Shown: positions 7,452-16,490 of the stretch, piece after piece
How the letters are laid out: every line of letters starts with the position of its first letter
How positions within the stretch are numbered: the stretch's first letter is position 1
Notes under the pieces: model-generated
The model's database searches: none
The model's input: only the letters and a program-made list of their open reading frames with translations
Told to the model about the DNA's origin: nothing
NCBI GenBank assembly: GCA_018666775.1
Contig: JABIXC010000007.1
Coordinates: 32,845 to 96,844 of the forward strand
DNA from: Rhodospirillales bacterium
GTDB taxonomy: Bacteria; Pseudomonadota; Alphaproteobacteria; SMXQ01
Direction of reading: 5' to 3'
Length of the DNA stretch: 64,000 bases
Translations under genes and position numbers: made by a program

Positions 7452-8867
7452 TCACGATTTCAAGCGAAGCTGCCCAATGACCCTTCGTGACACCAGCGGA
7501 TACAAAACTGCACCCCCAAAAAGATAAACAGCGTTGATGCTGATGAGGTTAGCGCGATATCCATATTCTGGAAACAGAAACGCAATGAGGGTTAACTTTA
7601 ACACCAATTCAACGGCAATGATCAAAATCAGGCGGTCCATATGTGCCAGCGCATACAAAAACATGCTTGAATACCGCGCCGTGCCCAGCCACACGATGGC
7701 CCCACCCGCAAGGGCGAAAGACAGAGGATCATCGGGCACCCGATCCGGGCCCACCCACAGGCCCACAAGATCAGCGCCATAAATGCCATAGCCAATGCCC
7801 GCCACCAATGCGACAAACCAAACAGCCCCCAGCCCCTGATGGAAGACCCGGCTCAGGCGGTCATACTCTTTATTCAAATCCATGTGGATGATCTCTGGCT
7901 GCAGGCTTTCCGAAATCCGCCATAATAAAATGATAACGACCTCTGCTATTTTCCAGATCAAAACGTAATCTGCCACCATTTTGGTGGTTCCCAAAACACC
8001 CACGATCAAGACATCTATCTGCAAAAGCGCGAGCAACCCCCCATAAACAAGGTATTTCCGGCCCTCTCCATTAACCAGCTGTGCGGCTTTCTGTTTCACC
8101 AGGGCAAAAGAAGCCGAAGGACAGTCCCACTGGAACCAACGCTGGCGATACCCAACGGCGGCGCAATAAGACAAAAAATTGCTGATCACGAAAACGGTCA
8201 TGACGGCAACAAGCCCCCCGCCATGGGAAAGCCATGTCAATGCGCCCGCACCAAAGAGGAAAACGCTCATGATGAAAAATGAATAGGCCTGCACCTGTTT
8301 TTTGGCAGCCATCAACATAAGAAATTCAACGTTGAGGCGGCCAAGGGAAAACAAATACGCAACCCCAAGCAAAACAACGGCGATCAGTTCCATCTGGTCA
8401 AGCAAGCCCGTGCCCGGGGTCAGAATTGGCCATGGCCCAAGGAAAGAACCGATCAAGGCCAACCCGACCAACCCCATATAAATGCCATAAATCATCCCAA
8501 TGGCACGAAAGACAATGATTGTATCCATTGCCCCCTGTTCTTTTCCAATACCCGGCCCAATACCAATCATAGTCTCGCTCAAAACGCGCATCCCGCGGCC
8601 CTGCAGCCCATTCAGGCCAACAACCGCAAAATGCGCGAAAGCGAGGACCATCATTAAAACGCCAAATCCCGCTTTTCCCAAGGTGGACAGGTAAAGCGGC
8701 ACAAGGATGAGTTGAAGCAATATTTGAGAGCCCATGACGGCATAGGCACTAACCACGCCCCCCAAATAGCCTTTGTTATTTCTGGCTTTATCCAAAAATT
8801 CTTTTAAAAAACCCACCGCCGACATGTCCTGAAATTTCCAAATGATGACTGTTCTCAAACGCACCAA
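7452..8867 (-). CDS. Wzx-like polysaccharide flippase (MATE/MVF fold)
   Basis: A 471-residue polytopic membrane protein with about 12-14 hydrophobic segments, the size of Wzx O-antigen flippases in the polysaccharide-transporter family. It moves lipid-linked oligosaccharide units from the cytosolic to the periplasmic face. The start is ATG at 8867, after which an extended N-terminus MVRLRTVIIWKF precedes the first helix (MSAVGFLKEFLDKARN follows); an internal ATG at 8822 (MSAVGF) could be the true start. Together with the polymerase gene it forms the second Wzx/Wzy-type element. Sequence identity among flippases is low, so this call rests on topology and context. Confidence 0.75.
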   Translation of the reverse strand: MVRLRTVIIWKFQDMSAVGFLKEFLDKARNNKGYLGGVVSAYAVMGSQILLQLILVPLYLSTLGKAGFGVLMMVLAFAHFAVVGLNGLQGRGMRVLSETMIGIGPGIGKEQGAMDTIIVFRAIGMIYGIYMGLVGLALIGSFLGPWPILTPGTGLLDQMELIAVVLLGVAYLFSLGRLNVEFLMLMAAKKQVQAYSFFIMSVFLFGAGALTWLSHGGGLVAVMTVFVISNFLSYCAAVGYRQRWFQWDCPSASFALVKQKAAQLVNGEGRKYLVYGGLLALLQIDVLIVGVLGTTKMVADYVLIWKIAEVVIILLWRISESLQPEIIHMDLNKEYDRLSRVFHQGLGAVWFVALVAGIGYGIYGADLVGLWVGPDRVPDDPLSFALAGGAIVWLGTARYSSMFLYALAHMDRLILIIAVELVLKLTLIAFLFPEYGYRANLISINAVYLFGGAVLYPLVSRRVIGQLRLKS

Positions 8868-9068
8868 AACGATGCATCAACACGCCATCAACCCCATTAA
8901 ATGAATTCTATGTATCAAATACCGCATTTTATGATAAAAATCGCTGTTGACGTTTCAAAGTCACAAGACATGCTGTAAAAAACAAAACATTCAAATGCCT
9001 CGAGAATTAAGGCATTCCCCTTTCCAACCACCCCTTTGGGTGGTCCCTGTCGTTAAAAACCAGAATTA
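8868..9068. promoter_or_regulatory. Divergent control region between flippase and sugar operon
   Basis: An AT-rich 200-bp gap separates divergently transcribed genes at 8867 (minus) and 9069 (plus). A TTGACG hexamer at 8945-8950 could be part of a plus-strand promoter, but a convincing -10 hexamer at standard spacing is not visible. A perfect 7-bp hairpin is at 9027-9044. Confidence 0.35.
9027..9044 (+). other. 5' leader hairpin before cytidylyltransferase-kinase gene
   Basis: A perfect stem ACCACCC / GGGTGGT with loop CTTT sits 25 bp before the GTG codon. No T-run follows, so it is not an intrinsic terminator; it could affect translation or mRNA stability. Confidence 0.35.
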
Positions 9069-10664
9069 GTGGTGGTTCAAAGATTCATGACAAGCCCTGA
9101 AAATCCCTTCGTTCCATCTTCTCCAGAAGATCGCGCTGCATCCTCGCAGAAGATTCTTTCTGTGGAAGACATTGGTGAAACCATTGCCAAACCAAACAGG
9201 CAGGGCAAAACCGTTGTGCTTGCCCATGGGGTTTTTGACCTTATTCATGTTGGCCATCTCCGGCATCTCAAAGAAGCAGCCGAGCTTGGCGATATTCTGG
9301 TTGTCACCATCACGGAAGATGAAAAGGTCAACAAGGGGCCGGGTCGTCCCGTATTTTCAGAACAATTGCGTGCCGAAATGCTTGCCGCTTTGGAAATCGT
9401 TGATTTTGTCGGCATCAACCGTCATGCCAGTGCGGAAAACATCATCAACACCATCCAACCAGATATTTATATCAAAGGCCCCGATTACGCCAATGAAGAT
9501 GATGACATAACGGGCAAAATCAGCGTCGAGCAACAGGCCGTCGAAAAAAATGGCGGGCGGGTTGTTTTCACCGATGACATCACCTTCAGTTCATCCACAC
9601 TGATCAACCAATACCTTGATGTCTATGATCCTGAACTACAGGATTTTTTGCACGATGCGCGCGGACGGGATGCCATTTCCCAGATCCATACCGCAATATC
9701 GGCCATCGAGAACATGAAGGTGCTGGTTGTTGGCGACACCATCATTGATGATTATCAATATGTCACGCCCATCGGGAAATCCCCCAAAGAAAACATCATT
9801 GCAACGCTGCACGAAGACCGTGAAATTTTTGCGGGCGGCGTCATTGCCACCGCCAAACACGTTGCCAGCTTTTGCAAACAAGTCGATGTCATCTCATCAA
9901 TTGGAAGCGTTAACTCTTATGAAGCGCTGATCGAGGAAAACCTTCCGACAAACCTCAACCTGACCCTTGTTGAACGCGACGGTGCACCGACGGTACGCAA
10001 AAGACGCTTCGTTGACCCCACATACATGCGGAAACTTTTTGAAGTCTATTACATGGAGGATTCACCCTCTCCCAAAGATTACGAAAAAACAATCAACAAG
10101 AAAATTGAAGCCGTCATCAAGGATTATGACGTCGTTATCGTCAATGATTTTGGCCACGGCATGATCATGCCATCCACCATCTCAATCCTTTGCGAAAAAG
10201 CCAAATTCCTTGCTGTTAATTCCCAAAGCAACAGCGGCAATCTGGGGTTCAATCTGGTTACACGCTATCCCCGTGCGGATTATGTTTCCATTGATGTGCC
10301 CGAAGCGCGGTTGGCATTGGCCAATCGACACGATGACATCGAACACCTAGCTGAGAATTTGATCCCGGAACGGATCGCGTGCGACCTGCTTGCCATTACC
10401 CATGGGAAAAATGGCAGCCTGACCTATAAGTCCGGGGAAACGCCGATTAAAATTCCAGCCTTCACCAAATCTGTCGTCGACACTGTTGGCGCAGGCGATG
10501 CCTTTCTTGCCGTCACATCTCCGGTGGCAGCATCAGGCGCATCTGCTGATATTATTGGCCTCATTGGCAATGCTGCCGGCGCCATCGCGGTGGGCATTGT
10601 TGGCCATCGAAATGCCATTGATAAAATATCTTTGCTCAAATTCCTTACCCGTCTTCTTAAATAA
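9069..10664 (+). CDS. Fused cytidylyltransferase and PfkB-family sugar kinase (HldE-like, swapped order)
   Basis: A 531-residue two-domain protein. Residues ~45-185 form a nucleotidyltransferase of the HxGH type: HGVFDLIHVGHLRHL (HVGH at 60-63) and the KVNKGPGRP block, as in RfaE/HldE and GlpCT. Residues ~215-531 form a PfkB/ribokinase domain: GDTIIDDY near 222-229, EIFAGGV near 252-258, and the C-terminal DTVGAGDAF (471-479) with the anion hole and catalytic Asp. E. coli HldE is kinase-first, transferase-second; here the order is reversed. The likely substrate is a heptose or other sugar phosphate. The GTG at 9069 is used here; ATG 9087 (MTSPENPF) is an alternative. It heads a plus-strand operon. 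Confidence 0.85.
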   Translation: MVVQRFMTSPENPFVPSSPEDRAASSQKILSVEDIGETIAKPNRQGKTVVLAHGVFDLIHVGHLRHLKEAAELGDILVVTITEDEKVNKGPGRPVFSEQLRAEMLAALEIVDFVGINRHASAENIINTIQPDIYIKGPDYANEDDDITGKISVEQQAVEKNGGRVVFTDDITFSSSTLINQYLDVYDPELQDFLHDARGRDAISQIHTAISAIENMKVLVVGDTIIDDYQYVTPIGKSPKENIIATLHEDREIFAGGVIATAKHVASFCKQVDVISSIGSVNSYEALIEENLPTNLNLTLVERDGAPTVRKRRFVDPTYMRKLFEVYYMEDSPSPKDYEKTINKKIEAVIKDYDVVIVNDFGHGMIMPSTISILCEKAKFLAVNSQSNSGNLGFNLVTRYPRADYVSIDVPEARLALANRHDDIEHLAENLIPERIACDLLAITHGKNGSLTYKSGETPIKIPAFTKSVVDTVGAGDAFLAVTSPVAASGASADIIGLIGNAAGAIAVGIVGHRNAIDKISLLKFLTRLLK

Positions 10665-10842
10665 CCCTGTTTTGACAAATCGCCGAACCGAATGCCGCTC
10701 CTAGACCGGAAATGCCCCACCTTTGATCACTTCTTGAGAAAAACCTGAATAGTCGATATTTTCGAATGGTGCCATTTTCCGGTCATCAAATATGTTACTG
10801 TAACCCTTTCCTATCACGCTTTTTTCTAATGAGGATCGCCCC

Positions 10843-11847
10843 TTGCCAGAGACTTCCAAACACCATGTTATGATCACGGGCGGTGCCGGTTATGTCGGCG
10901 CAGTCCTGACGCCCAAGCTTTTGGAAATGGGACATAAAGTTACGGTTCTAGACCTTTACATGTATGGCGACGGGGTTCTGGAAGGTGCGCGCCAATATGA
11001 CGGGTTGAGAGAAATCCACGGCGATATCCGTGACCCCAAGGCGATTGAGGCAGCAATGGAAGGCTGCGACACGGTGATTCATCTCGCCTGTATTTCCAAT
11101 GACCCGTCCTATGATCTTGATCCTGAACTTGGCAAATCCATCAATTATGACTGTTTCCGCCCCATGATTAAGGCGGCGAAGGCCGCCGGTGTGAAACGCT
11201 TCATCTATGCATCTTCATCCAGCGTCTATGGCATCAAGGAAGAACCCAATGTCCATGAAGGGCTGGAACTTGACCCGCTGACCGATTATTCAAAATTCAA
11301 GGCATTGTGTGAAACTGTTTTGGAAGAAGAACGCGAACCCGGGTTCACCACCCTGACCCTGAGACCAGCCACGGTATGTGGATATTCGCCGCGCCTGCGA
11401 CTGGACCTGTCGGTGAACATCCTGACTAACCATGCCATTAACAATGGCAAAATTACTGTTTTTGGTGGCGAACAACTGCGGCCAAACATTCATATCCAGG
11501 ACATGACGGACCTCTATATCAAAGCGGTAGAGGCTGACGCTTCCGAGATTGACGGTAAAATCTGGAATGCCGGTTATGAAAACCATTCCATCAACAAAAT
11601 TGCAGAGATCGTCCGGCACGTCATTGGCGAAGCCGTGGGCATCGAAGTAACCCCCACCGATGACAACCGCTCATATCATGTGTCTTCTGAAAAGATCAAA
11701 ACTGAGTTTGGGTTTTCTGCAAAACACACCATCGAAGATGCCGTGCGCGATATCAAAGATGCCTTTGATAAGGGCCTTGTCCCCGATTCCATGACGGATT
11801 CATTTTATTTCAACATCAAGCGCATGCAGGAAATTGACCTCCATTAA
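10843..11847 (+). CDS. NAD-dependent epimerase/dehydratase (extended SDR)
   Basis: A 334-residue extended SDR protein. The Rossmann start is ITGGAGYVGA (TGxxGxxG) at residues 11-20; the catalytic region has ASSSSVYG (123-130) and the active-site YSKFK, giving Tyr 149 and Lys 153. The segment RPATVCGYSPRLRLDLSVN places it in the same subfamily as the epimerase at 61531. Product could be an NDP-sugar epimerase, reductase or dehydratase; the substrate is not shown. Start is TTG at 10843 with GAGG about 8 bases upstream; there is no nearby in-frame ATG before the Rossmann strand. It lies 30 bp before the transketolase genes. Confidence 0.8.
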   Translation: MPETSKHHVMITGGAGYVGAVLTPKLLEMGHKVTVLDLYMYGDGVLEGARQYDGLREIHGDIRDPKAIEAAMEGCDTVIHLACISNDPSYDLDPELGKSINYDCFRPMIKAAKAAGVKRFIYASSSSVYGIKEEPNVHEGLELDPLTDYSKFKALCETVLEEEREPGFTTLTLRPATVCGYSPRLRLDLSVNILTNHAINNGKITVFGGEQLRPNIHIQDMTDLYIKAVEADASEIDGKIWNAGYENHSINKIAEIVRHVIGEAVGIEVTPTDDNRSYHVSSEKIKTEFGFSAKHTIEDAVRDIKDAFDKGLVPDSMTDSFYFNIKRMQEIDLH

Positions 11848-11877
11848 TCACCCATCTGACGGAACCCACAAACGACC

Positions 11878-12723
11878 ATGCCCACGCAATCCAATCCTTC
11901 CCTGACCGATGATGTCGATGCGCTTAAGGCTGTTGCCGCACGCATTCGTGGCAATCTGGTGAAGATGTCCCATGAGGCAAAAACCCCCCATTTGGGTTCT
12001 TCGCTTTCATGCACGGACATTGTGACCACCGCCTATTGGGGGGTTTTGCGACTTGATCCCAAAAAACCCCGTGATCCCAATCGTGACCGGTTTATCCTGT
12101 CCAAGGGACATGCGGCAACAACGCTGTACACCACACTGAACATGCGCGGGTTTTTCCCCGACGGCCTTCTTGATAGCTATGCCAAAAATGGCAGCGCGCT
12201 ACAGGAACATCCCGGCCCTGCCTGTGCACCAGGCATCGAGGCCGCCACGGGTTCTTTGGGCCACGGCCTGTCCATTGGCATTGGCATGGCTTTGTCGGGG
12301 CGCATTCAAAAACAGGATTACCGGGTGTTTGCCCTGTTAAGCGACGGCGAATGCAATGAAGGTTCTGTTTGGGAAGCCGCAATGTTTGCAGCCAAACAAT
12401 CCCTCGACCAGATTTGTGTGATCGTTGATTACAATAAATGGCAGGCAACGGGGCGCAGCAACGATGTGCTTTCCCTATCGCCGCTCCGTGAAAAGTGGGA
12501 AGCGTTTGGTTGGGATGCCCATGAAATTGATGGCCATGACATTGGCGCATTGCTCGATATCATGGGCAAGGTTCCCAATGGCAGCGGCAAACCGTTGGCC
12601 ATCATCGCCAACACCGTCAAGGGCAAGGGCGTTTCCTTTATGGAAGATGACAACAATTGGCACTACCGCATCCCCACGGCAGAAGAAGTGGCGACCGCCC
12701 ATAGTGAATTGGGGCTCAAATGA
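11878..12723 (+). CDS. Transketolase, N-terminal (ThDP-binding) subunit
   Basis: A 281-residue subunit of a split transketolase. It carries LSKGHAA (74-80), the ThDP-binding TGSLGHGL (124-131), and the metal/ThDP pyrophosphate motif SDGECNEG (155-162) with Asn 186 in VIVDYNKW. The partner subunit starts inside its stop codon (ATGA overlap, 4 bp), so the two are translationally coupled. Transketolases move two-carbon ketol units between phosphorylated sugars in the cytosol. Here the context is a surface-sugar operon, suggesting either supply of sedoheptulose 7-phosphate or another ketol transfer; neither is proven. Confidence 0.9.
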   Translation: MPTQSNPSLTDDVDALKAVAARIRGNLVKMSHEAKTPHLGSSLSCTDIVTTAYWGVLRLDPKKPRDPNRDRFILSKGHAATTLYTTLNMRGFFPDGLLDSYAKNGSALQEHPGPACAPGIEAATGSLGHGLSIGIGMALSGRIQKQDYRVFALLSDGECNEGSVWEAAMFAAKQSLDQICVIVDYNKWQATGRSNDVLSLSPLREKWEAFGWDAHEIDGHDIGALLDIMGKVPNGSGKPLAIIANTVKGKGVSFMEDDNNWHYRIPTAEEVATAHSELGLK

Positions 12724-13640
12724 GAAATGCGTTTGCCAAGGAAATGACGGAAATTGCGGGCAATGATGACAAGCTCGTCTTGCTTTCAGGTGATATCGGA
12801 AACATGCTTTTTGATAATTACAAGAAAGTTGCCCCGGAACGGTTTTTCAATTGCGGCGTGGCAGAAGCCAACATGATGGGCCTGGCCTCAGGCATGGCCA
12901 TGTCTGGGCTGCGGCCCTTCGTCTATACCATCACACCGTTCACCACCACCCGCGTCATGGAACAAATCAGGGTCGATGTTTGCTATCAGAATGTCCCCGT
13001 TGTGATCTGCGGCGTCGGGTCAGGGCTTTCCTATGCCTCCCTTGGGGCCACCCATCATTCTTGCGAAGACATTGCCATGTTGCGGACCTTGCCGAACATG
13101 AACATTCTCTGCCCCGGCGACGCCATGGAAGTCCATGCCTGTATCCGTGCCGCCTATGCCCATGACGGGCCTTCTTATATTCGTCTGGGGAAAAAGGGCG
13201 AACCGGTTATCCATGATGAAATTCCCGACCTGACCATTGGCCAACCCTTGACCATACGCGATGGCAAAGATGTCTCTATTTTGTCCGTTGGCACCATGTT
13301 GCCAACGGCGATGGAGGCGTCTGATATTCTATTAAAATCAGGGATCAATGCCGGTGTAACCAGTTTTCACACCGTTAAACCGCTCAATACCGATACCCTT
13401 GCCCGGGCATTTGATACCTGCCGCTTGGTGGTCACCCTGGAAGAACACAGTCTCATCGGTGGATTGGGATCAGCCATTGCAGAATGGGTCGTCGATCAGG
13501 GTGGAATTACCACACCCCTTTTGCGCATTGGCACCCCTGACAAATTTTTCAGTGAAGCGGGCGAACAGGAATATGCCCGTGAGCGTTTGGGTCTGGACCC
13601 CGCGTCTGTGGCCAAAACCATCACAGCCAAATTAAATTAA
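12720..13640 (+). CDS. Transketolase, C-terminal subunit
   Basis: A 306-residue second half of the split transketolase. The pyrimidine-binding part has the ThDP-activating glutamate in NCGVAEANMMGLASGMA (Glu 49), then TPFTTTRVMEQIR and GVGSGLSYASLGATHHSCED, the canonical pyrimidine-domain blocks. The C-terminal third carries the transketolase C-like domain (KDVSILSVGTMLPTAMEAS). Both halves are intact, so the pair should be an active enzyme; it matches the two-subunit form seen in many bacteria. Start ATG overlaps the first subunit gene. Confidence 0.9.
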   Translation: MRNAFAKEMTEIAGNDDKLVLLSGDIGNMLFDNYKKVAPERFFNCGVAEANMMGLASGMAMSGLRPFVYTITPFTTTRVMEQIRVDVCYQNVPVVICGVGSGLSYASLGATHHSCEDIAMLRTLPNMNILCPGDAMEVHACIRAAYAHDGPSYIRLGKKGEPVIHDEIPDLTIGQPLTIRDGKDVSILSVGTMLPTAMEASDILLKSGINAGVTSFHTVKPLNTDTLARAFDTCRLVVTLEEHSLIGGLGSAIAEWVVDQGGITTPLLRIGTPDKFFSEAGEQEYARERLGLDPASVAKTITAKLN

Positions 13641-13671
13641 TGATTCCCACCCCAAACGAGAGACAGGACCA

Positions 13672-14712
13672 TTGAAAACCTTAGCTGCTGTCCTTGTCGA
13701 GACTGGCAAACCGCTTGTTCTCGCTGAGATCGAAATCCCGGCCCTTAAACCCGGGCAAGTTCTAGTCGAAATCGCCTATAGCGGTGCCTGCCATACCCAG
13801 GTTCTTGAAGCCCGGGGTTTGCGCGGCGAAGATCGCTGGGTGCCCCATTGTCTAGGCCATGAAGGCACCGGAAGGGTTCTGGAAATCGGGCCTGAGGTCA
13901 CCAAGGTCAAACCGGATCAACAGGTCATCATGAGCTGGATCAAGGGCAGCGGTATGGAAGCGGGCGGCACGGTGTATTCCTGGGAGGGAAAATACGTCAA
14001 TTCCGGCGGTGTGACAACCTTTGCCCGCATTGCCGTTGCCAGCGAAAACCGCCTGATGCCCCTGACAGAAGGCCTTGATATGCGCCAAGGCATCATGCTG
14101 GGCTGCGCCCTGCCCACAGGCATGGGGGCCGTGATCAATTCCGGTGCCGCACAAGCTGGCGAAAGTGTTGTTGTCTTTGGTGTGGGCGGGGTTGGAACTT
14201 CGGCCGTTTTTGGTGCCATTGCGGCCGATTGCACACCAATTATTGCCGTGGATATCAACCCATCCAAGCTGGCGCTGGCGGCCAAAAGCGGCGCAACCCA
14301 TACCATTGATGCATCCACCACCGATGTGGCTGAGGCGATCAAGGCGATCTGCCCCAATGGGGTTGATCTTGCCGTTGAAGCCACGGGCGTCCCCGAAGTT
14401 ATGGCCCAGGCGATCGATGCGGTGCGTGCCCAAGGTGGGCGCGCCGTCGTCCTTGGCAATGCTGCCGAAGGCAAGACCTTGACCATCAGTCCCAAAATTT
14501 TTAATGCCGGGAAAAGCCTGATCGGGAGTTGGGGCGGCGATAGCCAGCCAGACCGCGACACCCCACGATATGCAGCGTTGATGTCCAATGGCCGCATTGA
14601 TGTGGAACCGATCCTTTCATCTCCATACAGGCTGGCCGATATCAACAACGCCCTTGATGATCTTGAAGCTGGCCGTATCGGAAGGCCGCTGATTGATATG
14701 TCACTCGATTAG
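13672..14712 (+). CDS. Zinc-dependent alcohol dehydrogenase-family protein lacking structural-zinc lobe
   Basis: A 346-residue MDR-superfamily NAD(P)-dependent oxidoreductase. Catalytic zinc ligands are visible as Cys 40, the GHE motif at 62-64 and Cys 145. The cofactor-binding turn is FGVGGVGTSA (169-178), with acidic VDIN after the second strand indicating NAD. The usual lobe of four closely spaced cysteines that binds structural zinc is absent; a short Gly/Ser-rich segment (residues ~88-115) takes its place. Start is TTG 13672 with GAGAGACAGGA upstream. The gene follows the split transketolase by 31 bp and precedes a HAD-like gene by 18 bp. It probably oxidises or reduces a sugar-derived alcohol. 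Confidence 0.8.
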   Translation: MKTLAAVLVETGKPLVLAEIEIPALKPGQVLVEIAYSGACHTQVLEARGLRGEDRWVPHCLGHEGTGRVLEIGPEVTKVKPDQQVIMSWIKGSGMEAGGTVYSWEGKYVNSGGVTTFARIAVASENRLMPLTEGLDMRQGIMLGCALPTGMGAVINSGAAQAGESVVVFGVGGVGTSAVFGAIAADCTPIIAVDINPSKLALAAKSGATHTIDASTTDVAEAIKAICPNGVDLAVEATGVPEVMAQAIDAVRAQGGRAVVLGNAAEGKTLTISPKIFNAGKSLIGSWGGDSQPDRDTPRYAALMSNGRIDVEPILSSPYRLADINNALDDLEAGRIGRPLIDMSLD

Positions 14713-14730
14713 GGGCGATAGGGGGCAATC

Positions 14731-15357
14731 ATGCGCATCGGCATCGATTTCGACAACACCATCGTCTGCTACGATCCTGTATTCCACATTGCAGCATGCG
14801 AAAAAAAACTGATCCCCGAATCCATCCCTGCCACAAAGGAAGCCGTGCGCGACCATTTACGAGAAATTGACCGCGAAGATGATTGGACGGAACTGCAAGG
14901 CTATATCTATGGCACCCGGATGGAACTGGCCAAACCGTTTCCAGGCATCTTCGATTTTCTGAAGCAAACCATCAACCGTGGCATTGATGTCTTCATCATC
15001 AGCCACAAAACCCAATTTCCTTATCGGGGCCCGCAATACGACCTGCCTGCTGCGGCCCGCAGCTGGCTTGAAACCAATGGTGTGTTTGACCCGGAAGGGA
15101 TAGGGCTTTCCGTTGATCGGGCTTTTTTCGAACCGACAAAAGAATTAAAGCTTGAACGCATTGGCGCCCTTGGCTGCACCCATTTCATAGATGATCTGCC
15201 TGAATTTCTGGCCGAACCGGGTTTCCCACCCGATACAACAAAGATTTTGTTCGAACCCGGCGCTGAACGCCCTGTTGCAACCCCGGTGCATCGCGCAAAA
15301 TCATGGGCTGACATCACTAATTTTCTGTTTGGTCCAAATGCTGGCGACACGCCATGA
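14731..15357 (+). CDS. HAD-like phosphatase-family protein
   Basis: A 208-residue protein with HAD motif I at the extreme N-terminus, DFDNTIV (nucleophile Asp 6, acid/base Asp 8, residues 6-12). The second half has IISHKT (motif II Ser/Thr-like), Lys-containing PTKELKLERIGA (motif III-like), and HFIDDLPEFL (motif IV acid pair). The product could be a sugar-phosphate phosphatase, but long insertions make substrate assignment impossible. Its stop overlaps the start of the next gene (ATGA). The position after an alcohol dehydrogenase and before a kinase suggests a pathway of sugar phosphate handling. Confidence 0.65.
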   Translation: MRIGIDFDNTIVCYDPVFHIAACEKKLIPESIPATKEAVRDHLREIDREDDWTELQGYIYGTRMELAKPFPGIFDFLKQTINRGIDVFIISHKTQFPYRGPQYDLPAAARSWLETNGVFDPEGIGLSVDRAFFEPTKELKLERIGALGCTHFIDDLPEFLAEPGFPPDTTKILFEPGAERPVATPVHRAKSWADITNFLFGPNAGDTP

Positions 15358-16400
15358 CCCAATCTGATCCCCGCGATGTGGCTGAAAGCCTTGCTCGGTC
15401 TTGCAATCTTGGCAAAGTAGAACACATCGAAGAAATGGACGGCGGGGGCAATAACCGCCTATTCCGAATGGTTTTCAAGAACCAGACGGTGGTGCTTAAA
15501 CACTATTTCAGTGACCAAGCAGACAAACGCGATCGACTGGGCAAGGAATTTTCATTCCTTCAGTTCGCCTGGGGCCACAAAATTGATATTTTGCCCCAAC
15601 CCCTTGCCAAAGACCCCGACGCCAACATTGCCCTCTACACCATGGTCGAAGGGCGGGTCATGACACCCGATGACATTACCGATGACATCATGTCCCAGAC
15701 CCACGCTTTTATCGCCTCGCTCAATGCTTTGCGCACGAAAAAAGACGCCACCGATCTTTCGGCTGGTTCGGAATCCTGTTTTTCGCTATCGGACCACCTC
15801 ACCACCGTAGATCAACGCATGGAACGGCTTTCCACCATTGACGACAAAAGCCCGGAAGGGGCAGAAGCACGACAATTTGTAGCAGACGAATTGATCCCGT
15901 TCTGGAAGGCATTATCCAAAAGCACCCGTGAGGCGGCAACCAATGCCGGCATTGTTCTGTCTGGTGCCATTTCAATGGCAGACCGTTGCCTGTCACCATC
16001 GGATTTCGGGTTTCACAATGCCCTTCTGGATCAAGACGGCACCGTTCGCTTCCTCGATTTTGAATATGCGGGTTGGGATGACCCAGCAAAATTGGTTGGC
16101 GATTTTTTCAACCAGGTTGCCGTGCCCGTGCCCCATTCGTACCTTGATGGCTTCACCGATGCCATTGCCGCATTAACGCCCAACCCCGATGCCACAAAAA
16201 CGCGGGTCAAGCTTCTCTTGCCGATCTATGGATGCAAATGGCTGTGTATCATCCTTGGCGATTTTCTGCCTGTGGCAACGCGGCGGCGGCAATTTGCTGC
16301 TGCCAAATCTCCCGATGAAACGGCCCAGCGCCAGAAAGATCAGCTGGCCAAGGCACGACGCAAACTGGATGTGCTTCACAAGGCCATGGCCTTGGAATAG
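15354..16400 (+). CDS. Aminoglycoside phosphotransferase-like kinase (APH family)
   Basis: A 348-residue kinase-fold protein of the APH/choline-kinase type. A glycine-rich start (MDGGGNNRLFRMV) and Lys 49 in VVLKHYF form the ATP site; the catalytic loop is SDFGFHN at 216-222 (HGD-type Brenner motif variant with Asp 217 and Asn 222) and the metal-binding Asp is in LDFEYAGWDDP at 234-244. The family phosphorylates small molecules such as choline, sugars or aminoglycosides. In this context an antibiotic target is less likely than a sugar or headgroup substrate. ATGA overlap with the HAD-like gene shows coupling. Confidence 0.75.
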   Translation: MTQSDPRDVAESLARSCNLGKVEHIEEMDGGGNNRLFRMVFKNQTVVLKHYFSDQADKRDRLGKEFSFLQFAWGHKIDILPQPLAKDPDANIALYTMVEGRVMTPDDITDDIMSQTHAFIASLNALRTKKDATDLSAGSESCFSLSDHLTTVDQRMERLSTIDDKSPEGAEARQFVADELIPFWKALSKSTREAATNAGIVLSGAISMADRCLSPSDFGFHNALLDQDGTVRFLDFEYAGWDDPAKLVGDFFNQVAVPVPHSYLDGFTDAIAALTPNPDATKTRVKLLLPIYGCKWLCIILGDFLPVATRRRQFAAAKSPDETAQRQKDQLAKARRKLDVLHKAMALE

Positions 16401-16490
16401 AGTAGCTAATTAATTTCATTGATCTAAATTTGTAAAATCAGAAAAGTGTTTGCGCAGAAATCAAAGAAAATATAGAGGCTCCGTTTAATT

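Noticed and set aside
6733..7527. 264-codon plus-strand frame opposite mtnA
   Set aside because: MtnA has all catalytic motifs on the other strand; this frame gives a Arg/His/Pro-rich sequence without family features.
8945..8980. Sigma-70 promoter with TTGACG
   Set aside because: A TTGACG hexamer is present but no good -10 element at 16-18 bp spacing; not reported as a defined promoter.
13852..14648. Two minus-strand frames opposite the alcohol dehydrogenase
   Set aside because: Shadow frames in a codon-biased gene; no ribosome-binding site and no recognisable domain.
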